Assembly: GCF_002953255.1 (NCBI RefSeq)
Contig: NZ_CP026498.1
Location: 5,589,158 to 5,653,157 of the forward strand
Reading direction: 5' to 3'
DNA from: Streptomyces sp. CB01881
GTDB lineage: Bacteria > Actinomycetota > Actinomycetes > Streptomycetales > Streptomycetaceae
DNA length: 64,000 nt
The position numbers and the translations under genes are program-made. Position 1 is the stretch's first letter; every line of letters starts with the position of its first letter. The notes under the pieces were generated by a model. It searched no databases, was not told the DNA's origin, and was given only the letters and a program-made list of their open reading frames with translations. Positions 62,127 to 64,000 of this stretch are shown here, in pieces.

Positions 62127-62606
62127 TCAGGTTCGTTCTCTCCAGGGTTCAGGCCCGCGGAAGGCCCGCATCCGGATGGCCGTGGCGGCGCCCGTAAAGG
62201 CGGCCTTGGCCTGGTTGATCTGCTGCTCGTTCTGCCTCTGGGCGTTTCCGGCACCGATGACCTGCTCATAGCCGCCGTGCACGGGCGCGGCTACTGCTGC
62301 CTTCGGTGCCTGGGTCGGTCGCTCATCACGCGGGGAGCGCGACGTGCCGACCGACGCCCAGTCACGGGACAGACCGGTCTCGACAGAGGTGCCGTCGATA
62401 CCGCCCTTGAGACCCGTGCCGCTGAGATCAGTGTGTCCAAGACCACTGACAGCGGAGCCCAGGGAGGCGGGGACGACGGAGACACCGGTGGCGTCGAGAC
62501 CCAGACCGGTTCCGCCCAGTCCGGCGAGAGCCCGCAGGTGGGCGGCACGCAGGGAGGCAGCGACGACGGTCTGGCCAGTCAGTTTGGTGATCATGATGGT
62601 TTCCAC
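62127..62606 (-). CDS. Unknown protein, 159 aa, upstream of wblC
   Basis: GTG at 62606 behind a strong GAGGAGG site. High third-position GC supports coding. Gly/Ser/Thr-rich first half (LAGLGGTGLGLDATGVSVV, GLGHTDLSGTGLKGG) and a Gln/Ala-rich helical C-terminus (NAQRQNEQQINQAKAAFTGA). No membrane segment or known domain. It lies between uvrD and wblC on the same strand; it may be a separate gene or a coding part of a long wblC leader. Confidence 0.6.
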   Translation of the reverse strand: METIMITKLTGQTVVAASLRAAHLRALAGLGGTGLGLDATGVSVVPASLGSAVSGLGHTDLSGTGLKGGIDGTSVETGLSRDWASVGTSRSPRDERPTQAPKAAVAAPVHGGYEQVIGAGNAQRQNEQQINQAKAAFTGAATAIRMRAFRGPEPWRERT

Positions 62607-62686
62607 TGTCTTCGCCTCCTCTCGGCGTCTCGCGGAGCCTGGTTTCCCCGGCTCCGAACTGTTCGGATGTCTGTCTCGGTGATGCA

Positions 62687-62716
62687 GGTGAAGCGTGGTT
62701 CGGTGAAGCGTGGTTC
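62687..62716. repeat. Tandem 15-bp repeat
   Basis: ggtgaagcgtggttc occurs twice head to tail (62687-62701, 62702-62716), with a decayed third copy after it. Confidence 0.85.
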
Positions 62717-62809
62717 GGATGAAGCTGGTGGTGCGTTGCACGCTTCGGGCGCAGAAAAGCACGGCACAGGTGTCACCCCGTGCGATCGCGTCCCCTTGAC
62801 CGCTCCGGC

Positions 62810-62850
62810 AGGCTATTGCGCTCCTGGTACAGCGCGCAAACTATTTTTCC
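62810..62850 (-). promoter_or_regulatory. Candidate promoter with AT-rich tract upstream of -35 (WhiB7-like)
   Basis: On the minus strand: GGAAAAATAG (62850-62841), TTTGCG (62840-62835), 19 bases, TAGCCT (62815-62810). An AT-rich block directly upstream of a -35 is the mark of WhiB7/WblC-dependent promoters. It would drive the 159-aa gene and possibly wblC. The spacing of 19 is long. Confidence 0.3.
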
Positions 62851-62913
62851 GGCGAGTTCCCCGACGAGTTCCGAAGCGCCTCGAAGCGCCTGCTCCCACC
62901 GCCCCGGACCGGC

Positions 62914-64000
62914 TCAGGCCGGTTCGCCCGGCTCGCCGTCCTCGACGTCGACCGGATCCCCCTCGGGCTCCTCCCCCGCACACAACGAGAGCACGGTGGC
63001 CCCGTACTTGTCCAGCTTCATCGCGCCGACCCCCGAGATCACCGCCAGCTCCTGCCGGGTCGCGGGGACGTCCTCGGCGATCGCCATCAGCGTCGCGTCG
63101 GTGAAGACGACGTAGGCCGGCGCACCCTGCTTCTTCGCCTGCCCGGCCCGCCACTCGCGCAGCCGCTCGTACAGCGCCTCGTCCATCGAGGACGGGCAGC
63201 TCTCGCAGCGGCGCAGCTTGCGCTCGACCGCCTCGGTGAGCACCCGATCGCAGACCCGGCACTTGACCGGCCCGCGCACCCGGCGGCCGGCGGAGCGCTC
63301 GCCCGGCTCGACGCCGCCGCGCCCGCCCCGGCTCCCGGCGCGCGCTCCCGGCGCGCTGGAGCCCGGGCGCAGCCCGTCCAGGAAGCGGGTGGGCTTGCGG
63401 CTGGCCCGGCCGCCCGGGGAGCGGGAGAGCGCCCAGGAGAGCGAGAGGTGCCTGCGGGCCCGGGTGACCCCGACGTACAGCAGCCGGCGCTCCTCCTCGA
63501 CCTGTTCGTCGGTCTTGGCGTAGATGATCGGCATGGTGCCCTCGGTGAGGCCGACCAGGAAGACGGCGTCCCACTCCAGGCCCTTGGCGGCGTGCAGCGA
63601 GGCCAGCGTGACGCCCTCGACGGCGGGGGCGTGCTGCGCGGCGGCGCGGGCGTCCAGCTCGGCGACGTACGCGGCGAGGTCGGCGCCCTCCCCGGCCGCG
63701 GTGCGGGTGCGCTCGAACTCCTCGGCGAGCCGGACCAGCGCGGCCAGCGACTCCCAGCGCTCGCGGACCGCCCCGGAACCGGCCGGGGGCTCGGGGGTGA
63801 AGCCGCGGGTGGCGAGCACCGCGCGGACCTGTGCGGCGAGGCCCGGGGCGCCGTCGGTGAGCGGGTCGGAGCCGGCCCGGGCGGCGCCGCGCAGCAGCAC
63901 CCCGGCGTCGCGCACCTCGGGCCGCTCGAAGAACCGCTCGGCGCCCTTGAGCTGGTAGGAGACGCCGAGGTCGGCGAGCGCCTGCTCGTAGACCTCGGAC
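62914..64000 (-). CDS. UvrD2-type ATP-dependent DNA helicase, 5' part beyond the window
   Basis: The last 362 codons of a superfamily 1A helicase; the ATP-binding N-terminus lies right of the window. Motif V (VTLASLHAAKGLEWDAVFL) and motif VI (EERRLLYVGVTRARR) are intact. Next comes a four-Cys zinc element (CRVCDR and CESC) and a C-terminal HRDC domain (about the last 90 residues, LMAIAEDVPATRQEL). This domain order is that of actinobacterial UvrD2. It acts in DNA repair and replication restart. Confidence 0.92.
   Translation of the reverse strand, partial: SEVYEQALADLGVSYQLKGAERFFERPEVRDAGVLLRGAARAGSDPLTDGAPGLAAQVRAVLATRGFTPEPPAGSGAVRERWESLAALVRLAEEFERTRTAAGEGADLAAYVAELDARAAAQHAPAVEGVTLASLHAAKGLEWDAVFLVGLTEGTMPIIYAKTDEQVEEERRLLYVGVTRARRHLSLSWALSRSPGGRASRKPTRFLDGLRPGSSAPGARAGSRGGRGGVEPGERSAGRRVRGPVKCRVCDRVLTEAVERKLRRCESCPSSMDEALYERLREWRAGQAKKQGAPAYVVFTDATLMAIAEDVPATRQELAVISGVGAMKLDKYGATVLSLCAGEEPEGDPVDVEDGEPGEPA

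Larger units (their letters stand above)
62607..62913 (-). other. 307-bp promoter region downstream of uvrD
   Basis: No gene supported. It contains the AT-rich tract and the 15-bp tandem repeat described separately. Confidence 0.5.

Overview
This window is chromosomal DNA of a high-GC actinomycete of the family Streptomycetaceae (Streptomyces or Kitasatospora type). The signs are the very high GC at third codon positions, GTG/TTG starts, many 4-base ATGA/GTGA overlaps, and family-specific genes: the DasR/das chitobiose locus, nrdAB behind a B12 riboswitch, SigR-RsrA, WblC, and XRE/DUF397/ATPase clusters. As I remember the S. coelicolor map, the gene order resembles its SCO5183-SCO5236 interval. 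No transposase, integrase, CRISPR array or rRNA was seen; the only RNA gene is an initiator tRNA.

Layout. 1-8490: amino-sugar uptake. dasA-dasB-dasC and a GH3 N-acetylglucosaminidase run leftward, followed by a second lipoprotein binding-protein gene and a SIS-domain phosphosugar enzyme. The GntR repressor gene dasR is divergent, and dre-like operators lie in front of both binding-protein genes. 8753-14890: a DUF3311/sodium-solute symporter pair behind a Crp-like palindrome, a histidine phosphatase, a GlxA-type regulator, a GNAT enzyme and a DUF2510 membrane protein. 15143-19758: a compact exopolysaccharide locus of GT2 synthase, membrane GH26 and GH12 with a ricin-type lectin domain. 19799-23574: tandem NrdR boxes, cobalamin riboswitch and class Ia nrdAB. 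24187-26576: two DUF397 genes, an XRE/DUF5753 regulator, a HATPase and a small partner, the typical streptomycete developmental-regulator set. 26904-32495: SPFH protein, ferritin-like VioB-type protein, peptide deformylase, a TPR protein and a degenerate HD-domain membrane protein.

32492-35608: canonical HD-GYP protein, then rsrA and sigR with a perfect SigR-type autoregulatory promoter and a second upstream start. 35726-42083: hydrolase, SRAP, M50 protease, aroA-rsgA operon, SMR pump, hisN. 42180-44184: catalase divergent from a Fur/PerR-type regulator, with inverted-repeat operators between them. 44203-49664: a Sel1/TPR-repeat protein, tRNA-fMet and a UPF0182 membrane protein. 49852-56923: PPA1309, PDZ/Lon-type protease, small membrane protein, moaE, an SDR, a zincin-like protein, a NUDIX hydrolase and a M48-type peptidase. 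57179-64000: ThiF/E1-like protein, DHFR-family reductase, ABC1 kinase, wblC with an attenuator-like hairpin and a coupled small gene, an unknown protein and the 3' part of a UvrD2-type helicase.

Themes: GlcNAc sensing (DasR), thiol-oxidative stress (SigR/RsrA), peroxide defence (catalase/Fur), B12- and dATP-responsive dNTP supply (riboswitch plus NrdR), and antibiotic-stress response (WblC). The least understood parts are the GT2-GH26-GH12 locus, the orphan ThiF-like gene, the degenerate/canonical HD pair, and several intergenic repeats and palindromes. All calls come from reading the sequence; no database search was run.
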